Source of the DNA: Hetaerina americana
Taxonomy: Eukaryota; Arthropoda; Insecta; Odonata; Calopterygidae
Assembly: GCA_022747635.1 (NCBI GenBank)
Contig: JAKTNV010000007.1
Coordinates: forward strand, 9,423,497 to 9,487,496
Reading direction: 5' to 3'
DNA length: 64,000 nt
The first letter of the stretch is position 1. Each line of letters starts with the position of its first letter. The translations under genes were made by a program, and so were the position numbers. Below are positions 30,556 through 42,804 of this stretch, in pieces. The notes beneath the pieces were generated by a model. It ran no database searches, was not told where the DNA came from, and saw only the letters and a list, made by a program, of their open reading frames with translations.

Positions 30556-31785
30556 TTTTTCAGGAAAAGCTCAAGTTCTATCGCATTACAATTAATATTT
30601 CAGGCATACAATGCTACTTATGAACGGGTTTTCAAAATTTGACATGTTCTCTCCGAATTTACCTTTCGCCAAGGACCAAAGATGACCTACTCACTACTAC
30701 CTCACTACTACCTCGAGATTACGCTGTCTCGCTCTCCCGATGATCAACGGTCACTTTTGACCGTTTCTAACTTCCAATTCTCCTTCAACCCTAGCCCGCG
30801 TCATCCTCATTTCAAAACTTAAAAGCCCACTTTTCGGTTTTCTCACGCTGCCGCGGTGAATCTCAATCAGGGCCTTAGGGACCTGGTGCTATCTTGGGGC
30901 CGTACCTCGAGTGCAAGCTTTTCACTGTTCTTTCAAAGTCTTATGCGGTCAGATTTAATATAAATTTCCTCTTGTCTTTATTCTTTTTCGAAAGCAATAA
31001 TGCCCGCTCCCACTGTTCGACCTGTGATCCCACCCCCTGAAAATCAATTTCCTTTCTTCCCTGGCGTTGCGTGTAAGTTAGAGCATGGTACTTAGGTCTC
31101 TAAGCGCGGCAATAATATCCCCAAATACAGTTTGGTGTGATTATGAGTGAGCCTTTTCCTCTGCTTGGTCTCCAAGCCCCGATAAGGATAACCCGCTAAT
31201 AGCCTTCCCGCCATCCCTAATATACTGTCAGGGGCGGATCCGGGGCTGCATTTAGGGGGTTGGGACAAACGCCGATGTTGTCAACCGCGGGTGGGGGAAG
31301 GAGGAGGAATGTTAGGCGGTGAATGGTGAAGTCTGTAAGAAATTATATGTAACAGTACTCTGAAAATCAAAATCGCTGCGCGTGCGACACCAACGCGCTT
31401 CTGCGGATGTGCCCTCCAAATAGCAAACTACTCCAGCCAGTGAAAAACTATTTACATAAACAGATTCCAACTTCCCCCCTATAACTTACTTCCGTTAAAA
31501 ACTCTCTTTCGCTTCATTCTACGTCTCGCAGTCGTCAACCGTTCGGTCGTCACTTTATTTCCTTTGACATTTTTTAAAAATCCGTAAAGGAGTAAATTTC
31601 ACGCGAATCGACAAAGAAATTTTTATTTCACTTTAGAAAAACATACCCATGGCAACAACTTTTCAAGCATGTGTATTACAGCATGGATTAAACACATTTT
31701 CAGACATTAGTGGAACGTAAAAAAAACCCTTTAATTCCTTATATGACTGAAAGGAAAAAAATTACGATATCATAATTTGTACCAT
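30556..31785. other. No recognised gene; possible DNA-transposon end at 31230
   Basis: 'caggggcggatccggggctg' at 31230 looks like the start of some DNA transposons, but no matching inverted end was found. 'AACGGTCACTTTTGACCGTT' at 30768-30787 is a small perfect hairpin. Otherwise featureless. Confidence 0.4.
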
Positions 31786-32850
31786 TTAGTACAATGCAAA
31801 AAATTAGAATAGATTGGAGGAACAGGAGGCTAATCCGCAACCTGTACATGTCTCAGACTGCTCAGGTGCGGGTGGGAAACGGGGAGTCAGGATGGGCAGT
31901 GTTAGGAAGGGGTGTAAGGCAGGGTTGCCCATTATCACCGTTGCTGTTCAACCTGTATGCAGAGGAAATGATCAAAGAGGCATGGGAAGAACTCGAGGTA
32001 GGAATGAAAGTGGGCGGGGGATTCGTAAAATCAGTTAGGTTTGCTGATGACCAAGCTTTAGTTTGTCAGTCAGCCAAGGGGCTGCAAGCATTGCTGAGTG
32101 AATTGGAAATTCAGTGTGACAGGTATGGGATGAGAATCAATATTAATAAAACAAAGGTTATGCGATTTTCTAGAAAGAAAAATGCCAAGCTTAACATTAA
32201 AATAGGAGGGCAAAAACTAGAGCAAATAGAACGGTTTTCGTATCTCGGCAGTGTTTTGGACCAACACGCTTCAAGTAGTAGGGACGTGAGGCGAAGAATT
32301 GCGCTAGGCAAAGAGGCTTTCACAAGGAAGAGGGAGTTGATGACAGGGGTGTTGAGTAAGGATGTTAAGAAAAGACTCGAAAAACTTTGATATGGAGTGT
32401 AGCTACATACGGCGCGGAGACGTGGTCATTGGAGCAGGATGATAGACGCAGATTGGAGGCTTTTGAAATGTGGGTGTGGAGAAGAATGGAGAAGGTGAAA
32501 TGGACAGAGAAGAAAACAAACGAGGAAGTACTTGGTATGGTGGGCGAAGAGAGGGGTTTGTTGGGAGAAATCCTATGGAGGCAGGAAAAAGGGATGAAGG
32601 GGGTATTGTCCGGCAGTGGGATGTTGAAGACTGTAATTTAGGGGAGAATGTTAGGCAAACGAGGAAAGAGAAGGAACAGGAATGGGATGTTGGGCGGGAT
32701 GAAGGGAGGAAGGGAGTACATAGAGATAAGAGGGAATTGCTTTAGAGCAGAATACTGGATTGTGTTTTGTTAGGTTTCACAAAATATTTATTTAGTAGTT
32801 GTGTGCATCCAAAAACCTACCTTAACCGGTAGATTACCTAATAATAAATG
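31786..32850 (+). pseudogene. LINE-1f reverse transcriptase and C-terminus, best copy
   Basis: The frame 31794-32390 encodes RT motifs 'GVRQGCPLSPLLFNLYAEEM' (strand/turn motif before the active site) and 'VRFADDQALV' (catalytic FADD), then 'INKTKVMRF' and 'LGSVLDQHASSSRDVRRRI'. A small deletion near 32380 shifts the frame. The C-terminus resumes at 32387-32641 ('YGAETWSLEQDDRRRLEAFE', 'WRRMEKVKWTEKKTNEEVLG') and meets a stop before 'GRMLGKRGK'. It lacks the endonuclease and RT N-terminus. The 3' UTR ends near 32850. The FADD centre shows it was once an active reverse transcriptase. Confidence 0.88.
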
Positions 32851-33274
32851 AAAATCATCATTAGTGCCCAAACAGGAAGAGACTGATTACGTTCGTTCTA
32901 AAAGTAGTAAAAATTTTGTTTGCTTACCGAGGAGAAGAATAGCGATTGGCCTCTGCAGTGATCGCCAGTACCTGCAGAAAAAATCCAAATTTAATGATAA
33001 TCACGATATGCAAAAGAAAGATGGAACTTATAGGTACTTTGTAAGCTATATATTTCTCCCTTTAAAATACCTCCTTACATAGGAACGGTGAAAGCTGTAA
33101 GACTTAATGGTGAAAATGTAACATTTTTAAAAACACGGACTTTTTACTTAAAAAATTCAAACCTCGTCGATTCCTGTGCTTGAGAAAGTGAAGCGAGAGT
33201 TAAATTAAGGTCTGATATACATCCTTTGAACTATTTATGCATATGAACGTCAAAAATTAAGAAAATCAATTTTT
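32851..33274. other. No recognised feature
   Basis: AT-rich DNA with short frames only. Confidence 0.5.
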
Positions 33275-33345
33275 GACATTGCATGCCGTAGGGTTTCGAC
33301 CCATAACCCTTAGCGGTGGATTGCGGGGTACGACGTACAATTAGA
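33275..33345 (+). mobile_element. Diverged core fragment
   Basis: 'gcatgccgtagggtttcgac', 'ccataacccttagcggtgg' and 'ttgcggggtacgacgtac' keep the layout of the family E core with many changes. Confidence 0.35.
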
Positions 33346-33399
33346 ATCTTCATCGCTAGTACTTGCAATCAGTGACGCATCCCTTTTGATTTCTAACCC

Positions 33400-33960
33400 G
33401 ATGGGAATGACGATTCATTTGCTCGCAGACGAGCGACCGACTCTCTCTCTCTCTCTCGCATTCGGACGCGCCGAGCGCCCAAAATCGTCGACACCAGAAA
33501 AAAGCGGCCCCCGTTCAAGTGCTCTTTCGGCGAAGGGGAGGAGGGGTTTCATCCCTCTCCCACCCCCAAGGCACTATCTCCCCCACACACACACACACAG
33601 CGTCGCAGAAGATGTCTGCGAGGCCCACGGGAAATGGACCCGCTCGAATGGAATCCGGGAAAACAATACAGGGCCTCTGGTGTGGAGGGGGGGTGGCAGG
33701 AACGACGGGGGGGGGGGGTTGAGACAGACTGGGGCGGCGGGAAAGGACTCCTTCCCTCGAATCTCCCGGGCGTTAAAAGGTCTCCCCGCCGACCCCCCAC
33801 CCCTCTGTCTCTGCCCCCTTCCCCGCGGGGGGCGGCGACAGACGCTCGGCGGCGGTGACGACACACGGCGGGACCCCCCACTCTCCCTCCGCCTGCCTCC
33901 CCCCTTCTCCCTCCACCGTGGCTGAGGACCGTGTGCGGACGACGGAATATAACAGGAAAT
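33400..33960. other. CpG-rich block with short CT and CA repeats
   Basis: It contains (CT)n at about 33441-33457, (CA)n at 33583-33599, a 10-base G run near 33710 and dense CG. Frames up to 179 codons open on both strands with no known motif. It resembles the blocks at 21.1 and 28.2 kb in composition, not in sequence. Confidence 0.42.
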
Positions 33961-34235
33961 TAGGTCTTATCAAAGAGGGAGGGGGGTTGATTCGCAGTCT
34001 ACTCTAGTGACCGCGAATGGGGAAGGTCTGGCCGTTTGGGTTGAAAGTTGGGGATGGCCGAATAATTCACCTCGGTACTCACTCAAAGCTTGAATAAGAA
34101 CTTCAGCAGATCCTGAAATGATGTACTTAAGGGTCAACTCATTACCATAGGATGGATTAGAAAATTTATGTGGATTAGAAAATTATTATATTCTAAAGAA
34201 GAAGTTTAAGTTTGATAATGAATGAAATTAGGAAG

Positions 34236-34475
34236 GCATAAATGAGAGCAGTGGGTCGGTATACGCCTTTAGCCAGTGTTTTGTACAAAATAGGAGCTGC
34301 AGTACGTCTACAGCTACGCAATACACCGCAAAAATGCATTAAGAGCGTGGGGCAATGGGAGTGTTAGGACACCACCCGTAAAAAAGAATGCAACCGCAAT
34401 CAAAACACAGCAAAGCATGCCAATTCACACCCACGTGGACGAATATATTTATGCAAAACCCATTTTAACTTTATT
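34236..34475 (-). mobile_element. Family E repeat (LINE-B tail)
   Basis: The reverse complement gives 'gggtgtgaattggcatgctt', 'cggttgcattcttttttacg', 'ggtggtgtcctaacactccc', 'attgccccacgctctt' and 'gcggtgtattgcgtag'. It aligns with 22960-23170 and 5741-5885. Confidence 0.7.
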
Positions 34476-34839
34476 ATTACTATTATAAAACATGTGCCAA
34501 TGCATAGTATCCTAGCAACTAACATGAGCAAGGACATTCACGTGCCACGTGCATTCAATAAAATCGGGGAGAATAGAAAGAACAGGCTGATAATTCGCAT
34601 TACATCTTTAATTCACACAAAATTTGTAGTATCGATGCGTCAACGGGGGCGATATTCGCATCACCTCACGATTAAGTATATCTTAGCCATTTGTGGCTAT
34701 GAAATGCTTATTGCAAAATATATTAAAAATATTGTATTATTAAAGCTATGAAGTGGCAATTTTTTAATAAAATGTAAAATTGTTTGTAAAAAAAATAAAA
34801 TTCTATTTATTCCCACTTAACCTCTATTACGAAAGCAAT
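34476..34839. other. No recognised feature
   Basis: Very AT-rich. One 85-codon frame (34494-34751) shows no motif. Confidence 0.45.
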
Positions 34840-35290
34840 CCATCGGGTCGGTCGGAATATTTGTCTCTTGGACGAAAAGGAATTAGGCAAAGCAACGGAA
34901 GGGAAAGTTTTGTGCAGGGACTTCGGAAAAGTCATCCGAAGTGTTCAGAAATCTTGGGATAGAGATCAATGGCAAGAACACGCAAATAATAGATTCTCGG
35001 TAAGTCGGAGGGCTAAGTAAAATGGATTGCGAGGCACATTGAGAAGACAAGGGACATTGACTACCAAACCAATCGGTAAAAGGAATCATTTTTCTCATAC
35101 GCGATTCGAGAGCAGAGCAGCAGGGCAATGAACGCCAAATTGAACTTCCCGAATCCCAATAATCGCTAAATACTCTAATAGCTGGTTACCCAACACCCCC
35201 TGCCATAGGCCCTCGAGATGGCTTGGGATTTGCGAAGAGATGTGTGGAATAGGCAGCAGAGTAGTAGGTATGCTGTCTCTACTCCATATG
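34840..35290 (+). mobile_element. LINE-B 3' end, decayed
   Basis: About 35010-35150 translates with breaks to '(A/K)ARWIARHIEKTRDIDYQT', 'NR' and 'FFSYAIREQSSRAMNAKLNF', which parallels LINE-B (DHKEKTREVDYRTDRYK..FF). The core 'caacaccccctgccatagg' and 'ggcttgggatttgcgaag' follow at 35190-35240. It ties this core to a LINE coding region a second time. Confidence 0.5.
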
Positions 35291-35374
35291 CGTGTGAATT
35301 CAAAGTAGAAACCAACTTCCCTGTCATTCATCATACCGTCCTTAACATTACTATAACTACTACATACTTACAAC

Positions 35375-35500
35375 AACATAGAATTGTCCGACCGCGAAAG
35401 GGTCATATTTTGGTGCAGAATTTGTCCGTTGTGTATTCACCCCCTGCCATGCACCCTAACGGTGGCTTGCAGGGTATTAAAATAAATTTAAAAAAATAAA
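35375..35500 (+). mobile_element. LINE-A 3' tail
   Basis: 'gtccgaccgcgaaagggtca', 'gttgtgtattcaccccctgc', 'catgcaccctaacggtggct' and 'tgcagggtattaaaata', then an A-rich end. Confidence 0.75.
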
Positions 35501-36259
35501 AATCACTACCTGGCAGCAAATAGTCTCATATGAGTAGGGTACAGGATAATGTTGTACATGTGTTGTTGTTGGTGACCAAATTTTTCTCCTCTCATAATTT
35601 ACAGTAAAGTAAACGTCTCCTTCCATTGATCGAACGACGTTTAATCAAATACTTTGGTTGTGCCACAAGAAGAAACGGCATAGAAAATATAGTAACAGAT
35701 CAAGTGGCCCGCTCCGCTTGACCACACCCGGGCCACGTCGAAAACCTCCCTAGCACTTCGGTTGCGGAGGTAATGAAGGATGAGGAGAGAGGAGACCTCG
35801 AGGTATGGTCCAAATGGGCAGCGAACATAACTTGAGCGAGTCTTAGTCATCAGCTCGGGTGCATCTCTCGATAGTTCGACATCGGGTTAGAGATTGGATG
35901 CTTCAACTCCGGATGCACTCAGACTCGGTAGAAACGAGACACAAGGACCCGAAAACTATTATTGCTCGTGCTTGACTCGATATATATAGTATATGCCAAT
36001 GAATTTTAAATCACCGGTTTTCTCTCACTTTGTTTCAAGCTGGTAGACGCTCGCTCAACAAATTTAATATAAAGAGACGATGGAGACAACATGGAGATAA
36101 GTTTTGAATTCTCTTTCAAAATCACTGAGAATGTCAATTAATAAATATTGGCGATTGCTATTCAAGGTAATGTGGAAAGAGAGATATTGCAGGCTTGGAG
36201 GAGTCAGGTTGGAGGGGGAATTGTTAATCAGGGGTGATGCAATGATATATATTAGTCTG
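35501..36259. other. No recognised feature
   Basis: Mixed composition with no shared repeats and no coding motif. The GC patch at 35690-35770 is not tRNA-like. Confidence 0.45.
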
Positions 36260-36350
36260 ATGTGTATACGTATGTGATGCATATTGACTGGTGTGTATTC
36301 ACCCCCTGCCACACACCGTAGCGGTAACCTGCAGGGTACTAAAATGTCAT
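36260..36350 (+). mobile_element. LINE-A 3' tail
   Basis: 'gactggtgtgtattcacccc', the core 'ctgccacacaccgtagcggt', 'aacctgcagggtactaaaat' and an AT-rich end. A partial second start ('ttagtctgatgtgtatacg') precedes it at 36254. Confidence 0.7.
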
Positions 36351-36569
36351 ATCATAATATCATTAGCCCTCGATTTGACGTTTAAGCCTCTGGTCGTTTG
36401 ATTGACATACAGTTTTGCTCGTCATACTCCCTACCTGAGTGATCATTGAGGTATGTTTCTCATGTAACTCACCATTCCTAACCAAACTCTTCCTTCTTAG
36501 CTCGTTATTTATTTATTTTGCCGCATTTGAATATGGCCAACCGTTGGATATTATTGCATGTGAGTTATT

Positions 36570-36730
36570 CCTTTCGGGTGATGAATTACGTCCGATTGCA
36601 TGATCAAACTGATGTTTGTGTAGTGGTGTCACGATTGTGACTGTTCATTCGTGACAGGTGATCTAACGCCACGCCACTCACTCTTACGGTGGCTTACGGG
36701 GTATTATGTAGATTCAGAGACGAAGTTTAA
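36570..36730 (+). mobile_element. Family E repeat
   Basis: 'gcatgatcaaactgatgttt', 'gtgtagtggtgtcacgattg', 'gtgatctaacgccacgccac' and 'ggtggcttacggggtattat' with 'gtagattcagag'. It is the closest relative of 9290-9480. Confidence 0.65.
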
Positions 36731-37080
36731 AACTGAATTCATGGTTTAGGTCGTGTTTTTGACATTAGCCACATAATGGCGGGATGTCTCTCGTGATCCG
36801 TCGTCTCCAGGGAGTTGGCAATTAATGAAATGGGGGTCAGTCACCTCGTCGCCCCGGGCGATTGCGTGGTGAAATGGAGAGAAGATCTTCCCAGATTCTG
36901 GCGTTCCGGAGTGTGCCTAGCAGCAGGGCGAGGGGTGGGGGTTGCGTGGTGAGCGCGGGAGACGACCCAGATGGAGCCAGGTGGTCCAAACTGCTATCGC
37001 ATCTAACGGCTTCGCGGAGAGCACACCCTCTTATTTGAGTCCGTTTCATCTTCGATCCCTACCATTGCCCGGCCTTTTTT
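36731..37080. other. No recognised feature
   Basis: Somewhat GC-rich between a family E repeat and LINE-A. No coding motif was found. Confidence 0.4.
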
Positions 37081-37920
37081 ATGTTTAACACTAATAGCAC
37101 GTCACATTATTTGATGCATTTATTTACCGACGATGCAGTGGTTTACCGTCATGTCCGTGACCCTGAGGACACAGCAACTTTGTCCGATGTCCTTAATACT
37201 ATGCAACGCTGGTGCGATACTTGGCAATTAGAATTAAACTTAAAAAGGCGCGTAGTCAAAAATATTTGGAAAGAAAGCAATTCCCTCCAGAATGGCTACT
37301 GCATCAGGAACACCGAAATGGAATGAGTAGATCCAATGAAACACTTGGGCGTTACCCTCACTTACGATCTCTCCTGGACGAAACAAATACGGGGAATATG
37401 TGTACAAGCTAACAAAAAATTAGGATTTATTAAAAGAGCACTTGGTAAATGTGATGAAAAGGTAAAGAGAAATGTTATCTTTCAATGGTTAGGCCTCATT
37501 TAGAATATACTGCAAGTATATGGGATCCTCACGAAGTTGGATCAATTGCCGAATTGGATCGCATGCAGCGTAGCGTATCCAAAATGTGAGAGCAGCTAGG
37601 CTGGGAATCATTCACGGAGCGAATGTTAAATGACAGATTGAAGCTATCGCATAATTTGGAAGGAGGTCTCTTTGGCAGTGATGTGGAAAATGCATTATTA
37701 CCCCCATCGCATTACGGTGGGAGAGATCATGTCAATAAAATTAGAGAGATTAAGTGTAGGGCAGATAGATTTAAGATGTGTTTTTTTCCACGAACAATAG
37801 AGGATCATAATAACATTGTTTGACCGGGGTAGGGTCACTTCCGGTTAGAATTATTCCGGTATGTATTCCCTCCCTGCCACGCACCCTGGTGGTGGCTTGC
37901 AGGGTATTTATAAATAAAAA
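37081..37920 (+). pseudogene. LINE-A reverse transcriptase C-terminal half, best copy
   Basis: The first frame carries 'LFTDDAVVYRHV', the catalytic (F/Y)xDD motif in the form FTDD, and 'MQRWCDTWQLELNLK'. After a frame change it gives 'MKHLGVTLTYDLSWTKQI', then 'ASIWDPHEVGSIAELDRMQR', then 37623-37823 'SHYGGRDHVNKIREIKCRAD' and 'FFPRTIEDHN'. The order RT active site, LGV..D, (Y)xxxIWDPH, FFPRTI is that of CR1/Jockey-group non-LTR retrotransposons. The 3' tail follows with 'ggtatgtattccctccctgc' and 'ggtggcttgcagggtattta'. It is 5' truncated just before motif C and carries at least three frame breaks. Confidence 0.88.
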
Positions 37921-38284
37921 TAAAAAAAATAGCACACATCGAATCAAACCAAAGAAAAATTCTCCCGGAGATCATACCAGGATTCGTTCTGCGTAAATGA
38001 AACATGGAATCTAAGTGTGTTGGAGACGATATCCCTTCTAGGCATGGGCGTCAATCCAAAAATCCAAGGTACACCATCTAATTGATAGGAAGCTTTGTTC
38101 TGATTGGGGAGGTCATCTCGTGTCCAACTCGTGTCTGTGTGCGGCGTAACAGACACACGTTCACGGGAGTCATAAGGCAGTCACTTTCCTGTGCCGTCTG
38201 CCAATACGCGTGAAGATCCAGTTGAACTCTTAGAGGACGGAAAATCACAAGACTCGTTGAAAGGGCGAGGGGAACATCGTTTCC
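37921..38284. other. No recognised feature
   Basis: A LINE-A A-rich end, then unrecognised sequence. Confidence 0.45.
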
Positions 38285-38365
38285 AAGGCACCAGGGAATC
38301 GAATCCTGAGCCTCCGATGAGGAGACGAACGCGCTAGCCGCCGGACCACACTCCGCACTCGGAAG
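38285..38365 (-). mobile_element. tRNA-like SINE head
   Basis: The reverse complement has 'GTGTGGTCCGGCGGCTAGCG' (box A region) and 'CAGGATTCGATTCCCTGG' (box B) at tRNA spacing. The T-arm pairs well and the acceptor stem does not. It may be a SINE head or a decayed tRNA gene copy. Confidence 0.55.
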
Positions 38366-39144
38366 TGCATTCAACATACGCTATCAGGCAAAATAACTTT
38401 AATTAATTTGAATTAACCAATTCCATAACCTTTTTTATTTGAAAAAGAAAGGAATGCCGAGATGGTTATACGATACGGTTAACATTAATACGCGTACTTA
38501 ATATTTTGCGTAACAAAATGAAAGATATAAGACTCGCATTGATTTTGTGTGTCTAGTATGTAAATGATTTCTGTTCCTCTTCGAAATTCGAAACACCACC
38601 GTCGTAATCCACCACAGCTCCTTCAATTTTATTATTCAGCTCGGGGTGCACCGTGCTACGTATTCTATCGGGCTGCCTCCTCATAGGGCAGAAAACATCT
38701 CCTTCCTTCCGTCTGCATATTTCCACGAATCATTTTTTCCTTCTGTACTTCTGACTAAGGAACGTGCGCCTTATTAGAATCATTCCTGAGATCCGGAGGA
38801 AATGGCGCAACATATCTCGACGTGTGATTAAGACGATGCCCGACAGGAGGTCATATACAGTACAATAATTGCATACTTTGATAAACTGTGCACGGAGGGT
38901 TTCTCTATATTCTTCGATATTGGACACCACATTCTACTAAGCCTGAGGTTTCCCCGGAAAGTCGACGAGAATTGAGTATTTTTCCAGGTAAACCGATTGG
39001 TAATAACCCACCTTAACTAATGTTATGCTGCAACTCGTTGACGCGGAATTTGTATAAAGAAAATGATAAAAAAAGGGTAGTTTGAGTTCAGATTAAATGC
39101 GCCAGATTCGTCTAAAATTGCTTGAAAGTTGTGTGACGGGCCTT
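38366..39144. other. No recognised feature
   Basis: AT-rich; no repeats or coding motifs found. Confidence 0.5.
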
Positions 39145-39485
39145 TTAGAGAAATTAGGCTTTGGGCCACTTGAGACACGAGGACAGCAAGCGATACTTTA
39201 GACTTTTGGCAAGGTTCAGAACACACGAGTTTAACTTTGAAAATGTTTTAATTTCCCCATCGCGCTACGGTGGGGGAGATCATGTCAAAAAAATTAGAGA
39301 GATCAAGTGTAGATCAAATAGATTTAAGATGTTATTTTTTCCTCGAACGAGATAAGGTAGGGATCAGAATAGCATTTTTCGACCGCTGTAGTCTCATATT
39401 CAGGTCAAAATTAGTCTGGTGTGTATTTACCCCCTGCACACACCCTAGCGGTGGCTTACTGGGTAAAAATATTTATAATAATTAA
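39145..39485 (+). pseudogene. LINE-A C-terminus and 3' tail
   Basis: The frame 39161-39355 encodes 'LLARFRTHEFNFENVLISPS', 'RYGGGDHVKKIREIKCRSNR' and 'FKMLFFPRTR', and stops early inside FFPRTIR. The tail follows with 'attagtctggtgtgtattta', a core with a 2-base loss ('cccctgcacacaccctag') and 'cggtggcttactgggt'. Confidence 0.8.
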
Positions 39486-39899
39486 ACGGAATGTCGAGGA
39501 AATCTTCCCGTTTCGTGGATAATATTTAAGTTAGGGCAGAAGCGTCACATTTGATAGACAGGGTAAGGGGGGCTGGAGGCACCAATAGGTCATACACGGG
39601 GATTGGCCTAAGTGATTGAAACGCTGACGCAGAGGGGATAATTCTAATTCTGTACTGCATTGGTAGGCGAGGTTACAGGGTGAAGTTAGGTGCGATTGAC
39701 TGCCGAACAGAGCGATGTTTTCATACTTTTCCCTTCAAAAACGTCATCTCGGCTGCAGCAGAAGACAGCATGCGCAAATATATAATTTAATGGAAGTGCA
39801 TTTTAGTGCTACTCTATGATAGAAACATCGAAAACCCCAATGGTTGGTGACCTAAGCTTCCCGGCCAATGGCCTTGGCTAGGCTAGCGAAATAAAATCT
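39486..39899. other. No recognised feature
   Basis: Ordinary sequence between two LINE fragments. Confidence 0.45.
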
Positions 39900-40440
39900 A
39901 GTAGTACTATCGATGCAGATATCACAATGTCGAGGGGTGAAAGTAGAGCAAATGGAATCCTTTATCTACCTGGGCAGCAGCATGACATGGGATAGAAGAA
40001 GTTCGACCGATATCAAGCGAAGGACAGCCCCAGCTAAGAATGCATTCATGAAGAAAAGTGGACCAACGAAGGATAGAAGTATTTGAAACATGGTGATGGA
40101 GGAAAATGCTGAAGATGAAATGGACAGACAAAGTGAGGAAAAAGGAAGTATATAGAAGAGCAGAAGAGGAAAGGACCATATGGAGAACTCTACGGGAAAT
40201 AAGAAATAGATGGATTGGACAAACATTGAGGCACAATTGATTGATAAAGAATATAGTAATATAAGGAAAAATAGAAGGGAAGATTCCCCACGAGGAAGAC
40301 CAAGAGACATGTATATAGGACAAATTAAGAAGGACGTAAAACAGAGAGGGTATCAAGGATTGAGAGAATTGACATTATATAGAATAGAATTGGGAGGGCT
40401 ACAATAAACCAATCCTAGGACTGAAATACTAATGATAGTG
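39900..40440 (+). pseudogene. LINE-2f C-terminal fragment
   Basis: With frame changes it reads 'VEQMESFIYLGSSMTWDRRS', 'STDIKRRTAPAKNAFMKK', a deletion, then 'FETWWWRKMLKMKWTDKVRK', 'EVYRRAEEERTIWRTLREI' and 'RWIGQ', and finally 'RGRPRDMYIGQIKKDVKQRG'. The 3' end 'caataaaccaatcctaggac' plus 'tgaaatactaatga' is shared with 58880-58930 and, inverted, with 61220-61255. Confidence 0.8.
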
Positions 40441-42804
40441 CTATCGATTTCTACGTGAGTGATGAGCAATACATCATTAATGGTGATTCTTCACAGAAAC
40501 CCCCACACACACAACCCACGTCCTATTGTGTCTCTCAGGGAAAGTGAAATTGGATGACTCGCTAACTGACGGCGCGGAGGGAATGGGTCAACCCATGTTC
40601 TCGATGGTTGAGGACACTAGCAGAAGCAAAATCTTTCAGGAAAATTAGTGATCGAAAATCATTTGTCCTTCGAAAGAGTTTATCTAGTCCTACTGTATTT
40701 AATTTTCAACTTAAATAGAAATGAACATGTTATGATATAACTGTTCAATTAAAATGATAATAACAATAATTTTTTGACAAAATTCCTTTTCTCACCCTCC
40801 AAATTTTGTTGATGCTTCTCGGAGTAGTTCAAAAAGGATAAAAAGTGATTTTCCCAACTTTTTCTTCACTCGTCAAAGATATGTTGGAAATAATTTTTTA
40901 TGGGTCATTCAAAGTCACCTCATTAGCCTTCAACATTACTTATTGGGATAATATATGCTCTCTATTAAGATACTTCATCCAAATTCGGGAAGAGGATGTC
41001 ACATGGAACTCCTTCCGGGATATTGGGCGTATGGAGACCACACTTCGCATTGATTTTCGCAATATATCCAGCAACCGCACATGAGATGTGCGTTCGTAAA
41101 TTAACTTGGAGTAGCATCCAGCCTTTCGCCTTCGAATGTGACTTTATTTTGCGGTCGATACGACCTTGGAGGATTTTTAGCATGCAAATTTATTGCGCCG
41201 GTGCGGCATACTGACATACCATTGCCTGGATATTAGGTAATAAAATTGCTATAACTTTCCCACCCCTTGACGCAATGATAAAGTCAACCTAATGAAACTC
41301 CTACCACATGCTCATCAAAAATTAAGCTGCTAACATTATTTCAAATGCGCATAATAAATTATGTAGGACAAGGTATGATCACTATCTATTTAACACCCCT
41401 CATACGATTATTGCGGTAAGGGAAAAAATATGCTTTAAATGCTGAAAAGATGATTGAAAAATACGTTAAGAGGTTTCTTCAATTGAATCGAACGAATTTA
41501 TATATTCTTTGATTTTGATATTGTTTATCGATTTAATTACATCAAGAACTAAATGATCCATTGACGTCATTCGAGAAATAGTTAAAATTTAATTACTGGT
41601 TCAAAAGGATGCATATTTTCATATAGACGTTCGAGTGACATATCACTGTCACGAATAGGCCGTGAACTTCCTGCTTTTACGTTGCCCAGCCCTGATGCTG
41701 ACGCTAAATTCACGGCTGTGAAATATCCCGTGGAATCCGAGTGTGGAGTCAATCTGTTTCTTTCCGTTAATTGATCATTCGGTTGACCTTAACTTCCGGT
41801 GGGGAGTGCGTTCTTTATGATTCCCTTATTATGAAAAATTCGTTAGCCGCGTTTATGAACCAACGCTCCGTAGTTAAAACGCGCCCGAAGCCCTCGGGCT
41901 CATTCCGAAATGCGCCATTATTGGCGCCACGTGGAAGACCAGAGAAAACTCCGAAACAAAGCACATGGAATACTTTTTTGCAATTTTCATCCCCGGTATT
42001 CTTCAAGAAAGCTTTTTTCATTCGATTATATGAAGTTTCACGACGGCACTTAATAATCTAAGGGCTTTGATACAGATTTTCTGTTCGCATCGATGTTTTT
42101 GATGCCCTTTCATAATTCAAGGACTTTTTGTTTAAACATATTTACACGTTGCTATGTCTGCAGTGAAACTTTCCTCAGTTTGAACGCAGCACAGTCACCG
42201 TCAGATGAGAGAATGCGCGTATTGCCTCGTTTGGGGGCAATTTTGCCTCTTTTTATCGTGTTAAAAACCGTTAATGTTAAATCTACGTCGATGAATTCGA
42301 GTCAATTAATTTTTGGCACATAGATGAGACATTATGAATCTTATCATTGTTTAGCCTCCAACAAAAGTGGTTCGATTAGCAATTTTTAAATTCTACGTTT
42401 CGATTACTTTGAATCACACAGTGTCTGAACCAACCTCAACGATTAAGATAATAAAATCTTTCCTTTATCCAAGAACTATTCAATGTTTGCCCGATTAAGC
42501 GTAAGAATTTCATCAAATTAGTGTATTTCAGCCTAAAATAATAGGTAAATGGTAATAAGTGATAAGAGGGTTTACCTCTTTAAAAAGAAAAGTTTTGTTT
42601 CCCAGGTAAACACCAATTACACCTCATAGACCTCATTGAAGAGATAGGAGAGAATAAGACCTCATAGAGAAGTATGCTTACCGCGAAGGATAAGAATAAT
42701 ATGAGAATGCACATAAATGGCGTTGAAATATTTGTTAAATGATGAAATCAATGAATGATTATGATTATGAACTTCAACCTAAGATTAGACGCTAATTATT
42801 TACG
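40441..42804. other. No recognised feature
   Basis: The longest quiet interval in the window. It is AT-rich, with no repeat copies, no terminal inverted repeats and only short frames. 41690-42060 is slightly richer in CG; the overlapping plus- and minus-strand frames there (96 and 68 codons) show no known motif. Confidence 0.5.

Noticed and set aside
31225..31260. DNA-transposon terminus 'caggggcggatccgggg'
   Set aside because: No matching inverted end or target duplication found nearby, so no element can be delimited.
38285..38365. Functional tRNA gene
   Set aside because: Boxes A and B are present, but the acceptor stem does not pair and no convincing anticodon loop could be placed; a SINE head is more likely. 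The same applies to 9920, 11085, 20940 and 28086.
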